DNA of 64,000 bases from Balanoglossus misakiensis (taxonomy: Eukaryota; Hemichordata), in the NCBI GenBank assembly GCA_040954595.2, contig CM082591.2, positions 7,998,001-8,062,000 of the forward strand, written 5' to 3'. A program made the translations under genes and the position numbers. This document shows positions 51,701 through 63,289 of the stretch, piece by piece (within the stretch, counting starts at the first letter, position 1; each line of letters opens with the position of its first letter). The notes under the pieces were generated by a model. That model did not search any database. It had not been told where the DNA came from and saw only the letters and a list, made by a program, of their open reading frames with translations.

Positions 51701-54700
51701 CTCAGTTGCTCATGCTTTGTGCATGAATGTAAAGCATGATTAGCACATGGATGTGTTTGAATGAGGCATTTATGAAAGCCTTTGAATTTTATAACATGGA
51801 AAATCCTGAAGAAGAAAAATTATCTGGATGGAAACTTGATCTAACCAATGAAGAAATCCTAGAATCTCAGTTGCTTATGCTTTGTGCATGAATGTAAAGC
51901 ATGATTAGCACATGGATGTGTTTGAATCAGGCATTTTTGAAAGCCTTTGAATTTTATAACATGGAAAATCCTGAAGAAGAAAAAATATCTGGATGGAAAC
52001 TTGATCTAACTAATGAAGAAATCCTAGAATCTCAGTTGCTCATGCTTTGTGCATTAATGTAAAGCATGATTAGCACATGGATGTGTTTGAATGAGGCATT
52101 TTTGAAAGCCTTTGAATTTTATAACATGGAAAATCCTGAAGAAGAAAAAATATCTGGATGGAAACTTGATCTAACCAATGAAGAATTCCTAGAATCTCAG
52201 TTGCTCATGCTTTGTGCATGAATGTAAAGCATGATTAGCACATGGATGTGTTTGAATGAGGCATTTATGAAAGCCTTTGAATTTTATAACATGGAAAATC
52301 CTGAAGAAGAAAAATTATCTGGATGGAAACTTGATCTAACCAATGAAGAAATCCTAGAATCTCAGTTGCTTATGCTTTGTGCATGAATGTAAAGCATGAT
52401 TAGCACATGGATGTGTTTGAATCAGGCATTTTTGAAAGCCTTTGAATTTTATAACATGGAAAATCCTGAAGAAGAAAAAATATCTGGATGGAAACTTGAT
52501 CTAACTAATGAAGAAATCCTAGAATCTCAGTTGCTCATGCTTTGTGCATTAATGTAAAGCATGATTAGCACATGGATGTGTTTGAATGAGGCATTTTTGA
52601 AAGCCTTTGAATTTTATAACATGGAAAATCCTGAAGAAGAAAAATTATCTGGATGGAAACTTGATCTAACCAATGAAGAAATCCTATAATCTCAGTTGCT
52701 CATGCTTTGTGCATGAATGTAAAGCATGATTAACACATGGATGTGTTTGAATGAGGCATTTTTGAAAGCCTTTGAATTTTATAACATGGAAAATCCTGAA
52801 GAAAAAAAATATCTGGATAGAAACTTGATCTAACCAATGAAGAAATCCTAGAATCTCAGTTGCTCATGCTTTGTGCATGAATGTTAAGCATGATTAGCAC
52901 ATGGATGTGTTTGAATGAGGCATTTTTGAAAGCCTTTGAATTTTATAACGTGGAAAATCCTGAAGAAGAAAAAAAATATCTGGATGGAAACTTGATCTAA
53001 CCAATGAAGAAATCCTATAATCTCAGTTGCTCATGCTTTGTGCATGAATGTAAAGCATGATTAACACATGGATGTGTTTGAATGAGGCATTTTTGAAAGC
53101 CTTTGAATTTTATAACATGGAAAATCCTGAAGAAAAAAAATATCTGGATAGAAACTTGATCTAACCAATGAAGAAATCCTAGAATCTCAGTTGCTCATGC
53201 TTTGTGCATGAATGTTAAGCATGATTAGCACATGGATGTGTTTGAATGAGGCATTTTTGAAAGCCTTTGAATTTTATAACATGGAAAATCCTGAAGAAGA
53301 AAAAATATCTGGATGGAAACTTGATCTAACCAATGAAGAAATCATAGAATCTCAGTTGCTCATGCTTTGTGCATGAATGTAAAGCATGATTAGCACATGG
53401 ATGTGTTTGAATGAGGCATTTTTGAAAGCCTTTGAATTTTATAACATGGAAAATCCTGAAGAAGAAAAAATATCTGGATGGAAACTTGATCTAACCAATG
53501 AAGAAATCCTAGAATCTCAGTTGCTCATGCTTTGTGCATGAATGTAAAGCATGATTAGCACATGGATGTGTTTGAATGAGGCATTTTTGAAAGCCTTTGA
53601 ATCTTATAACATGGAAAATCCTGAAGAACAAAAAATATCTGGATGGAAACTTGATCTAACCAATGAAGAAATCCCAGAATCTCAGTTGCTCATGCTTTGT
53701 GCATGAATGTAAAGCATGATTATCACATGGATGTGTTTGAATGAGGCATTTTTGAAAGCCTTTGAATTTTATAACATGGAAAATCCTGAAGAAGAAAAAA
53801 TATCTGGATGGAAACTTGATCTAACCAATGAAGAAATCCTATAATCTCAGTTGCTCATGCTTTGTGCATGAATGTAAGCATGATTATCACATGGATGTGT
53901 TTGAATGAGGCATTTTTGAAAGCCTTTGAATTTTATAACGTGGAAAATCCTGAAGAAGAAAAAATATCTGGATGGAAACTTGATCTAACCAATGAAGAAA
54001 TCATAGAATCTCAGTTGCCCATGCTTTGTGCATGAATGTAAAGCATGATTAGCACATGGATGTGTTTGAATGAGGCATTTTTGAAAGCCTTTGAATTTTA
54101 TAACATGGAAAATCCTGAAGAAGAAAAAATATCTGGATGGAAACTTGATCTAACCAATGAAGAAATCCTAGAATCTCAGTTGCTCATGCTTTGTGCATGA
54201 ATGTAAAGCATGATTAGCACATGGATGTGTTTGAATGAGGCATTTTTGAAAGCCTTTGAATTTTATAACATGGAAAATCCTGAAGAACAAAAAATATCTG
54301 GATAGAAACTTGATCTAACCAATGAAGAAATCCTAGAATCTCAGTTGCTCATGCTTTGTGCATGAATGTAAAGCATGATTAGCACATGGATGTGTTTGAA
54401 TGAGGCATTTTTGAAAGCCTTTGAATTTTATAACATGGAAAATCCTGAAGAAGAAAAAATATCTGGATGGAAACTTGATCTAACCAATGAAGAAATCATA
54501 GAATCTCAATTGCTCATGCTTTGTGCATGAATGTAAAGCATGATTAGCACATGGATGTGTTTGAATGAGGCATTTTTGAAAGCCTTTGAATTTTATAACA
54601 TGGAAAATCCTGAAGAAGAAAAAATATCTGGATGGAAACTTGATCTAACCAATGAAGAAATCCTAGAATCTCAGTTGCTTATGCTTTGTGCATGAATGTA

Positions 54701-55535
54701 AAGCATGATTAGCACATGGATGTGTTTGAATGAGGCATTTTTGAAAGCCTTTGAATTTTATAACATGGAAAATCCTGAAGAAGAAAAAATATCTGGATAG
54801 AAACTTGATCTAACCAATGAAGAAATCCTAGAATCTCAGTTGCTCATGCTTTGTGCATGAATGTAAAGCATGATGAGCACATGCATGTGTTTGAATGAGG
54901 CATTTTTGAAAGCCTTTGAATTTTATAATGTGGAAAATCCTGAAGAAAAAAAATTATCTGGATGGAAACTTGATCTAACCAATGAAGAAATCCTAGAATC
55001 TCAGTTGCTTATGCTTTGTGCATGAATGTAAAGCATGATTAGCACATGGATGTGTTTGAATGAGGCATTTTTGAAAGCCTTTGAATTTTATAATGTGGAA
55101 AATCCTGAAGAAAAACAAAATATCTGGATGGAAACTTGATCTAACCAATGAAGAAATCATAGAATCTCAGTTGCTCATGCTTTGTGCATGAATGTAAGCA
55201 TGATTAGCACATGGATGTGTTTGAATGAGGCATTTTTGAAAGCCTTTGAATTTTATAATGTGGAAAATCCTGAAGAAAAACAAAATATCTGGATGGAAAC
55301 TTGATCTAACCAATGAAGAAATCCTAGAATCTCAGTTGCTCATGCTTTGTGCATGAATGTAAGCATGATTAGCACATGGATGTGTTTGAATGAGGCATTT
55401 TTGAAAGCCTTTGAATTTTATAATGTGGAAAATCCTGAAGAAAAACAAAATATCTGGATGGAAACTTGATCTAACCAATGAAGAAATCATAGAATCTCAG
55501 TTGCTCGTGTATTGTGCATGAATGTAAGCATGATC
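48771..55535. repeat. Satellite array, ~41 units of 165 bp
   Basis: I counted 41 occurrences of the GGATGTGTTTGAATGAGGC block between 48777 and 55376, spacing 163-168 bp, mean 165. Units differ by point changes and by the length of an A-run (GAAGAAGAAAAAAT versus GAAGAAAAAAAAT). Some variants travel in blocks: the three units starting at about 51583, 51748 and 51913 recur at 52078, 52243 and 52408, a 495-bp higher-order repeat. The first spacer has exactly one unit at the same place. No RNA or protein product is supported. Confidence 0.95.
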
Positions 55536-56823
55536 AAACACACAGGTATTGATTTTATCACATTCACATTTATTTCAGTATATTTACTTTGGCGCTACTT
55601 GTAGATATATGTTGCCAAGAAAACTGACTTGCATAGTAGTTGTGACACACAAACACATCACCCAACATGTTCACTAATATAGTAAAAATTCTAGATTACA
55701 ACTGATGGGGTAACAGACTTGCAAAACTTTTACAAATACGTTCTACAATCATGGGATAGTTTTTCCAAAGTTCTTGCATCAAGTTCAATAGTAACACGAC
55801 TCTCGACTATTGATAAAGTCAATGCCATATACAGATGTATACTTTCTCAATTATGCATTCAAGTACATCTTAAATTTAAACAAATTCAAAGTATAATACA
55901 GCAAATACAAACAGACAGTGTAATCATTTACAATACAAATTCAAAAACTACCAGCCCCTAAGTTTACTCCCCATAACAATGTCACTATAGTTGTCTACTC
56001 AAGTAACTTAACTGTACTTCACAAGAAAACAAAACAATATACAGAATCATAAAATTTGCGCAAAAGTCATCGCTAGCCAAGCTTAGAAGGACTTCCCTCA
56101 AAACGTACACTTCGACCAGTTTTGGGCAACAGTTGGCCCAGTCGGCCTGATAGCAAAAATGATCATAGCACCCCCTGCCGGCAGTATTTAACTGTGCCTT
56201 TGAACCAAGAATACTTTATCTTTTCGTAAAGTAGTTGACTTTCAGCCAGTACAGCAAATTTTTACTTTTTGAAATCCAGTGAAACAAAATAAAAATAGTC
56301 GACATTCTTTACATATCTCATGAAAACTGCAAAGTCATTCTGCAGCGTTGTAGTCTCATGTCAGAGTCTCGATCGAGCTAGCTGCAAGTGCGCCCTCTAC
56401 ACAGTTAAAAACAAAATGTAAAAGATTGTCGTTCACATCCCTTGTTCATATATTTTTGAAATAACAACAATTTCGGACTAACGAATGGTAATCTATATAA
56501 ATTACAATGCAATACATATCAGGCGATTTACAGGTAAGTTTTTAGAATTATTTTGCACACATAAATTGATGAATCGCCTTCATCCATTCGGATGCAATGG
56601 AGATCTGATGGGAAGTGGACTGTACATCATAACTTTCAGACCCCTCCATGTCAAAATTCATGAAAAAAACGAGTAAAAATATTCCAAAACGACTCAGATT
56701 CGGAATATTTATGCTCGTTACATGAAGCGACTGTAGGCTGAAATATTTTTTTTCCAAAATGAGCTTTGTAAATGTGGAAAAAAGAACCCAATTTTTGATT
56801 GTTTACATGCCAAGTTGACGAAA
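55536..56823. other. Downstream flank of gene C without genes
   Basis: Paralogous to 25780-27030; small insertions and deletions only. Confidence 0.5.
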
Positions 56824-57132
56824 TGCATTCAGTTTCAAACAGTCTTGTCTCAAAATCCCTCAAAATAAACTGCAAAAATTACTCAAAACACTCTCAGTTT
56901 ATTTTGCCTCCACTCAGTACATGTAGCGACTGCACCTACAATTAATTTCTGTTCTGAATTTTACTTCAAAATGTGGAAAATAACTTCAAAAATTGTGAAA
57001 GTGACATTGGTTCAGTTTGAACTTTGTTGCCATGGCATGCGATCAATCGTAAATTTATCGACGCTGCCTCTAAATTTTCTCCCAAATTTCACTGTTTTTG
57101 ATGTCGTGTTGACATGTATTTCATGGTGATGT

Positions 57133-57950
57133 TCATGTCTGCTTGTAGAATACTTTGATTTGGTCGCTGGTCAACTCTCTAACAGCAATTCTGTCACCGC
57201 TGACTGCAAGGAACCAGGGGCTTGTCACCTCACCTTCAAATAAGTGACAGATCCACTCTCCATCAAATCTCCATTTCACAATCCTATCATTCCTCCAATC
57301 ACACACAAACAAATTATCGTCGTCATCGACGTCAATGCTGCTAGGACCGAACAGCTGACCAGGACCTGAACCTTCCACACCAAATTGATACAAGAATTTC
57401 AATTCAGCATCAAAACACTTGATGCAGTGATTGCCGTAGTCAGACACCATGATGACATTCTTACTGTTGACCACCACAGAGTATGGGGAACTGAATTGTG
57501 TTTGGCCACCGCCTCGACCACCAACCTCTGCAACATACTGACCATCTTGGGTGTACTTGAGTAGCCGATGACCTTCGAACTCAGTGACCAAAACAAATCC
57601 ATTCAGTAGAGCGATGCCAGAGACATTGACGCCTGCAGGTAGAGTAATTATTCTCAGAATTTTATTGTTTTGATCACAAACAACAATTTGAGAATTTCCA
57701 CCATCACTTATGAAGTAGATGTTGTCATGGGAGACAGCTACATCCCTTGGCTGGAATGGCTTTGCAAACTGACCATCAAAACTTCCCAAGACTTTGTCAC
57801 AGGTGTAATCTTGATTCAGTATCTGTACAACCCTGTTGCCTCGGTCACACACCACCAGTTTGTCACCATGGAACACCATACGTCCTGGGTTCTTAAACTT
57901 TCGCCCTGGCTTTGGACTTTGGCCATCCAGTGTCCTCACTGACCAGTGAC
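57133..57950 (-). CDS. Gene C terminal exon: NHL propeller
   Basis: Same structure as gene B exon 8: acceptor CTAACAG, phase 1 entry, 818 nt, stop at 57133. Six NHL blades are preserved. By eye, 34 of 268 aligned residues differ from gene B while only about four codons show silent change. Variable positions include FKNPGRM, DGGNSQ, GVNVSG, EFEGHR, SDYGNH, VEGSGPGQLFGPSS, DWRNDR, VTSPWF and VRELTSDQ. Upstream exons are beyond the right edge because a 4.7-kb retrotransposon lies in the intron. Confidence 0.9.
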
Positions 57951-58081
57951 CTGTTAGGTGAAACAGAGGTCAAAGGTCAAACATGCTGTACCCTATTGAA
58001 ATGCATTAGGAATATGATGCTGGAGTTAGTGTTTTATTGTTCATTTTTACAAGAGCAAGCATATTACACAAGAAACGAATC

Positions 58082-58616
58082 ATTGCTATGGCAACTGAAC
58101 TACCAAAGGGCAGTTTCTCTACACAATGTTTACAGTGACAAGTAACCATGGCAACCAGACTAACCCCAGTTTGCGGAACTATTTTTTATTGCTCTGCAAT
58201 ACCAAGGAAGAAATTTATTGTCTCTTTGTTGACAGATTATTATAAAATACATGAAAGACTTTCTTATTTAACCATTCAATAGATATACTAACATTGATGT
58301 TACTATGGTAACGCATTTTAGGAAATCAGGTCAAAAATAATTTTTTTCTTATAACTTTTGACTTCATAGACATTTCATAAAAAATCTTGAACTAAACGTC
58401 TGGGATAATTCCTCAGTTCATTATTTTTCTGAACAAATTTATGATGGTAACATTATTAACTGGTAACCATGACAACTGAATTTATTTTGCAAAATATGAC
58501 ATTATGCAAGAGTTAGTGTTTTAATAAAATTTCTTTTAACAAATTGAATTAATGCTTGGATAAAATTTCTGCCAAAGTACCATATATGTTTTTCAATACC
58601 AAATAACCATGGTAAC
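58082..58616. promoter_or_regulatory. X-box-like palindromes in gene C intron
   Basis: Sites at 58082-58095, 58142-58155 (GTAACCATGGCAAC), 58299-58312 (GTTACTATGGTAAC), 58463-58476 and 58603-58616 (ATAACCATGGTAAC) correspond one to one with those in gene B intron 7. Confidence 0.4.
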
Positions 58617-58802
58617 ATACATGGAACAGATCAGTAAAACAATAATCATTGTCTTTTAATTTTAAAGATGGTTATGTTGAATATATTGATTTTGATATTT
58701 CTTGACATGTTTACAATCATTTTGAACCACATACATGGCGGTTCTAAAGTAAACACATACTCGGAAAAACTTTGACTAGATGCCGAAATATTGCTTGCCC
58801 GT

Positions 58803-58996
58803 TGTCACGAATTACGCCGAGTCAGGTAGTTTCTATTCAAGAACTATTTATTGTCCAGCATAACATCGCTAACAAACTACTCAAGTACATCCAAGATCCG
58901 CATCCCACTCGTGTTGCTTCCTTTGCACACGTTACATAATATGCTAATGAATCACATGACATTATTTTAATCATCTGCTGATGACGTATCAGCACA
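58803..58996 (-). repeat. 3' LTR
   Basis: 194 bp, identical by eye to 63290-63483. The immediately internal side carries the polypurine tract. Confidence 0.93.
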
Positions 58997-59010
58997 TCTC
59001 CCTTTCTTTT
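58997..59010 (-). other. Polypurine tract
   Basis: Minus strand AAAAGAAAGGGAGA directly adjoining the 3' LTR, the expected site of plus-strand priming. Confidence 0.85.
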
Positions 59011-59278
59011 GAGTTTGTGACACTTTTACACATAAACAAACTTTCTGTTACGAATGCCAATGCAAATAAAGCTCAAATAAAACTCAAAATATCGTAATTG
59101 TCTTATTGTCTTTCATTAGTGTTCATTGTGGTAATATTGAAAGTAATTGTCTCTACTAGGCTAATAATACTCAAACAAGTTACCCTATACAACTACACTT
59201 AGGGGTGGACTACCCTAAGCTTGACAGTGCCAGGGGATTATTCTGCCCCTCACAGTGGCATCTGCTTTCTATCTAGCC

Positions 59279-60076
59279 CTAATACTCATCGTGATATTTC
59301 ACAGGTTTCTTCACGATTCGTCCACTTCTGGTTCGGACCTGCTCTCCTGTATTTTCCGGAGGTGGTGGTGTTATCTCTCCGTTTGTTGTAGCATCTTTTT
59401 CCCCTCTGGGTAGTGGACTTTCTTCTCTGGTTGGCATAACCGGATACAATATTTGTTCCTTCGGTGGTGTTGCATTCTGGGATGACTTCTCTGGTCTCGA
59501 TGTGAACAATAGATGTCTCCGGTTTCTCCTCAGAGTACCATTTGATGTCTGTATGATGTAAGAACGTGGTGTTGTATCAGCACTGATTACTTTTGCTGGT
59601 GTTTTCCAACCACTTTCTCCATCCAATTTAACTTTGACCTCGTCTCCTGGCAACAGCTCTGGCAGGCTTTTCGTTCCATGTCGTTTATTGTATGCTCTTT
59701 TGTATGCATCTTTGGCCTTCTTATCTGCAGCTCGGACTGTCTTCAGGTCGGGCTGTTCCGGCACTAAATTTTGTGGAAGTGTTGGGAGTGTTGTGCGTAT
59801 TTGACGTCCCATCATCAACTTGCATGGACTGGTGCCTGTGGCTGCTATTGGAGTTTCTCTGTAACTCATCAGTGCAAGAAATGGATCTTCTTGCTTCAGG
59901 ATTTTCTTCGCGATGCGAACGCCGCTTTCTGCCTCTCCATTGGATTGTGGGTAATGAGGGCTGGAGGTGTTGCATCGAAATCCATACTTTCTGCTAAACT
60001 CTTGGAATTCGAAAGCTGTAAACTGTGGACCGTTGTCGGAGAATATTTCTTCTGGAATTCCCCATCTTGCAAACAT
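59279..60076 (-). pseudogene. Integrase C-terminal part, separated by a frame break
   Basis: Frame of 265 codons covering the second half of the integrase core, with FSDNGPQFTAFEF (second catalytic Asp) and HYPQSNGEAE (Glu), then a GPY-like region (LPELLPGDEVKVKL) and a Pro/Ser-rich tail ending VKYHDEY. It lies in a different frame from the upstream gag-pol and therefore would not be made as part of the polyprotein without recoding; the element is probably inactive in integration. Confidence 0.85.
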
Positions 60077-60081
60077 ATTCT

Positions 60082-63000
60082 TCAGTTGCCTATTATTTGT
60101 CGACTAGTAGTGGTGGTCATGTGTACAATTTCTAACCATCTGGTTTGGTAATCCATCACTACCATGAATTTCTGGCCATCGCATTCACAGAGATCGACCG
60201 CAATTTTCTGCCATGGCCTCTCTGGCAACGGGGTAGTCATCAGTGGTTCTCTTCTTTGGGTTGGTTTGTTTTCATTGCAAAACTTGCATGTGGATATCTT
60301 CTTCTTGATATGTTTTGCGATGCCTGGCCACCAAACTGACTGGATAGCTCGCTCACGGCATTTTGTCAAACCCTGATGTCCTTCGTGGATTCGGTTGAGG
60401 GTATCATTCCTCATACTTGTCGGAATCACGATTCTATCTTCATAGAGCACCATGTTGTTGATGACTGACAGTTGTCCCCTTACAGCGAAATATTTCTGTA
60501 TTTCTTCTGGGACTTCTTTCGATCGTTTGGGCCATCCTAGTTTTGTAAACTCTAGGACGAGTCGTAGTTGGTCATCAGCTTGTGTTTGTTCACTGATCTC
60601 TTCCAGCTTTTTTGTTGAAACTGGTTTGCTTGCTTCCACGTACTCCACGTGGGCTTGTACATCTTCCACGGTGGTTGGGCTTTCTGTACGTTTTACTGGA
60701 AGTCTGGAAAGTGTGTCAGCTACCACCAATTCCTTGCCTGGTACATACACTGCCTTGGCGTTGAACCTCATTAGTCGTAGTAGTAGTCGTTGACATCTCA
60801 GTGGTGTCTTGTCCAAATCTTGGCTGTTTATCAGTGGTACTAATGGCTTATGATCGGTTTCCAGGGTGAATGACTCCAATCCGGTCAGGTAACGTGAGAA
60901 TTTTTCACATGCCCATACACCTGCAAGACATTCCTTTTCTATCTGTGCGTATCTCTGCTCAGCTTTGGTCAATGTGCGGGAAGCATAGGCTACTGGCCGT
61001 CGTCTATCTCCCTCATCTTGAAATAGGACTGCACCCATTGCGTAGCTGCTTGAGTCTGCACTCACCGTGATTGGTTTACTTGGGTCGTAAAATGCCAAAA
61101 CCGGTGTTCTTGTTACTAATTCTTTCATTTTCTTAAAGGCGTCGTCTTGCTTTGGTCCCCAGAGCCATGCTGTATCACTTTTGAGTAATTCGCTCATTGG
61201 CTGTAGTGTGGCTGACAAGTTTGGCAGGAATTTTCCGAGGTTGTTTATCATGCCAAGGAGTTGCTTCAGTTCATGTACATTGGTAGGGGGTGGAAGCTCT
61301 TCTATTGCTTTCACTTTATCTGGATCTGCGCTCACGCCATCTCCGCTAATTATCCCTCCAAAGAACTTGATGCTTGATTTCTTTATTTCACACTTTCCTT
61401 TATTTAGTTTCAGTCCGGAATGTTCTACCGTGTGAAGTGTTTTGTTGAGATGTTTATCGTGGTCATCTCCCGATTTCCCATGTATTATGATGTCGTCCAT
61501 GATAGCCTCTACGTTGTCATGGTCACGCAACATGTCTGACATTACACGCTGGAATATTTCGGGTGCTGAGGTGATTCCAAATGGCAGCCTTTTGAAGCAG
61601 AACCGACCAAACGGTGTAATAAATGTGGTCAACTTTGAGCTCTCTGGATCTAAGGGAATCTGCCAGAATCCACTTGAGGCATCTAGTTTGGAGAATACGT
61701 TGGATCCTGCTAGTTTTGGAGCTATGTCTTCTAATGTTGGGAGGACATATCTTTCTCTTTTCACTTCTTCATTTAATTTCCTCAGATCCACACAAATTCT
61801 GACTTTTCCACTCGGCTTTTGGACCACTACCATAGGAGCACACCATTCTGTTGGCTCGGTAACCTCTTCTATAATTTCATTTTCAAGCATTCGCTGCAAC
61901 TCTTCCTTCACTTTTGGAAGCATTGGAAATGGAACCCGTCGTGTTGTGTTTACACTGTACGGTTTAGCACCTTCTTTCAGCTGTATTTTTACCGGCTTAC
62001 ATTGCACTAAGCCTACATCTCCAAACACATTTGTTTGCTCAGGACTCTTTGGGTTACTGACCTCTTCGGCTCTAATTACCAGTCCCATCTGACAGGCAAT
62101 CTCCCGTCCGAGCAGGTTGTTGACATGATCTCCCTGTATCACGTATATTGGTACAGAATAGACTTTGTCTTTGTAGCGGATGTGGGCTGTAAACTGACCT
62201 TTGCAATCCAGTTTTCCCCCTGGGCTCAATAAATCGGCATCGGGTGGTTTCAGTGGAGTGCCTCTGGCTATTTGTTTATATATCTTGTGTGAGATAACGG
62301 ATATGTCGGCGCCCGTGTCGATCTTGAAATTAATGGTTTTCCCACTGACCTTCAAGTTTACTTGCCAAGCTGTCTTCATTTCCTCGGCTTTGGAAATGGC
62401 TCCCAAGAAATATGACCTTTTCTCCACTTCCTCAACGGTAGTTTCCATTTTTGTCACCTCTTTCACATCTTTGCTTCTGCAAACGGTTGCGAAGTGGTTC
62501 ATCTTTTTACATTTGTTACACTCTTTTCCTCGAGCGGGACACTGTCCTTTTGCGTGTTTCCGGCCGCACCTACCGCATGCACTTTTGGGATTTTCTTCTC
62601 CTTTCCCTTTTGGCGACCTGCCTTGTTTTCTACCCGGTTTGTACGGCGTTTTCCTTCTTTCGAAAACTTCGTCAAGGGCTTTGGCATGTCCTTGTGCTGA
62701 AACTTGGTCTTTTACCTTTTCTGCCTGTTTTGCCATCTCGATCGCTTTTTCAAGTGTCAAACCACTTTCTAATTGCATTCTTTGTGACACTTCCGAATCG
62801 AGTATTCCGACGACAATTCTATCCCGAAGACTTTGATCTCGAAATACTCCAAAGTCGCAACGATCTGCCATGTCATAAAGATCTCTCAGAAATGCTTCTA
62901 CGGGTTCCCCTTTTTGTTGTACCCGTTGGTTGAAACAGAGTCTTTCATGAATGACGTTTGTTTTAGGGATGAAATGCTCGTCGAGTTTCAGCATAACGAT

Positions 63001-63216
63001 GTCGTAGTTATTTTTATCAGTCTCAGCGGCGAATCTTAGTCCGGCAAAGACTTTATCGGCTTCTGGGCCCATGCTATAAAGGAGTGTGTTTACCTGGATC
63101 GCCCCAGATTCCTTGTCGAGCTTCGTAATCAGTCTGTACCTTGTGAAACGTGTCTTCCACGCAGGCCATTCCGCTACGTTGAAGCTGAAGCTTTCTGGCG
63201 GGTTAGCTTTCGGCAT
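60082..63216 (-). CDS. Gag-pol polyprotein, Ty3/gypsy (frame ends inside integrase)
   Basis: A single 1044-codon frame. Gag-like N-terminus (FNVAEWPAWKTRF, residues 1-200); two zinc knuckles at ~214-246 (CGRCGRKHAKGQC and CNKCKKMNHFATVC); aspartic protease FKIDTGADISVIS at ~297-309; RT with LDASSGFWQIPL, FGRFCFKRLPFG and IMDDIIIHG; RNase H (VSADSSSYAMGAVLF, LETDHKPL); integrase zinc motif (HEGHQGLTK ... CKFCNENK) and the first catalytic Asp (IAVDLCECDG). The frame terminates at 60082 before the rest of the integrase core. Gag and pol share one frame, as in many invertebrate K02A2.6-like elements. Confidence 0.93.
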   Translation of the reverse strand: MPKANPPESFSFNVAEWPAWKTRFTRYRLITKLDKESGAIQVNTLLYSMGPEADKVFAGLRFAAETDKNNYDIVMLKLDEHFIPKTNVIHERLCFNQRVQQKGEPVEAFLRDLYDMADRCDFGVFRDQSLRDRIVVGILDSEVSQRMQLESGLTLEKAIEMAKQAEKVKDQVSAQGHAKALDEVFERRKTPYKPGRKQGRSPKGKGEENPKSACGRCGRKHAKGQCPARGKECNKCKKMNHFATVCRSKDVKEVTKMETTVEEVEKRSYFLGAISKAEEMKTAWQVNLKVSGKTINFKIDTGADISVISHKIYKQIARGTPLKPPDADLLSPGGKLDCKGQFTAHIRYKDKVYSVPIYVIQGDHVNNLLGREIACQMGLVIRAEEVSNPKSPEQTNVFGDVGLVQCKPVKIQLKEGAKPYSVNTTRRVPFPMLPKVKEELQRMLENEIIEEVTEPTEWCAPMVVVQKPSGKVRICVDLRKLNEEVKRERYVLPTLEDIAPKLAGSNVFSKLDASSGFWQIPLDPESSKLTTFITPFGRFCFKRLPFGITSAPEIFQRVMSDMLRDHDNVEAIMDDIIIHGKSGDDHDKHLNKTLHTVEHSGLKLNKGKCEIKKSSIKFFGGIISGDGVSADPDKVKAIEELPPPTNVHELKQLLGMINNLGKFLPNLSATLQPMSELLKSDTAWLWGPKQDDAFKKMKELVTRTPVLAFYDPSKPITVSADSSSYAMGAVLFQDEGDRRRPVAYASRTLTKAEQRYAQIEKECLAGVWACEKFSRYLTGLESFTLETDHKPLVPLINSQDLDKTPLRCQRLLLRLMRFNAKAVYVPGKELVVADTLSRLPVKRTESPTTVEDVQAHVEYVEASKPVSTKKLEEISEQTQADDQLRLVLEFTKLGWPKRSKEVPEEIQKYFAVRGQLSVINNMVLYEDRIVIPTSMRNDTLNRIHEGHQGLTKCRERAIQSVWWPGIAKHIKKKISTCKFCNENKPTQRREPLMTTPLPERPWQKIAVDLCECDGQKFMVVMDYQTRWLEIVHMTTTTSRQIIGN

Positions 63217-63276
63217 CTTGGTTTCCGTGTTCCTCGTCCGGGAAAGTTACTGGTACTGCACGGTTTTCACTGCTTT

Positions 63277-63289
63277 ACCGCTGCCACCA
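63277..63289 (-). other. Primer binding site, tRNA-Leu type
   Basis: Minus strand TGGTGGCAGCGGT begins next to the 5' LTR and is complementary to the 3' end (ACCGCTGCCA-CCA) known for animal tRNA-Leu isoacceptors with AAG or UAG anticodon. The match is from memory of tRNA 3' ends. Confidence 0.7.

Noticed and set aside
48771-55535. Regular repeats resembling a CRISPR array
   Set aside because: Units are 165 bp and contiguous with no unique spacers; this is a satellite in animal DNA.
61442-62836. Long plus-strand frames of 216 and 211 codons
   Set aside because: They are antisense shadows of the gypsy gag-pol frame and encode no recognisable protein.
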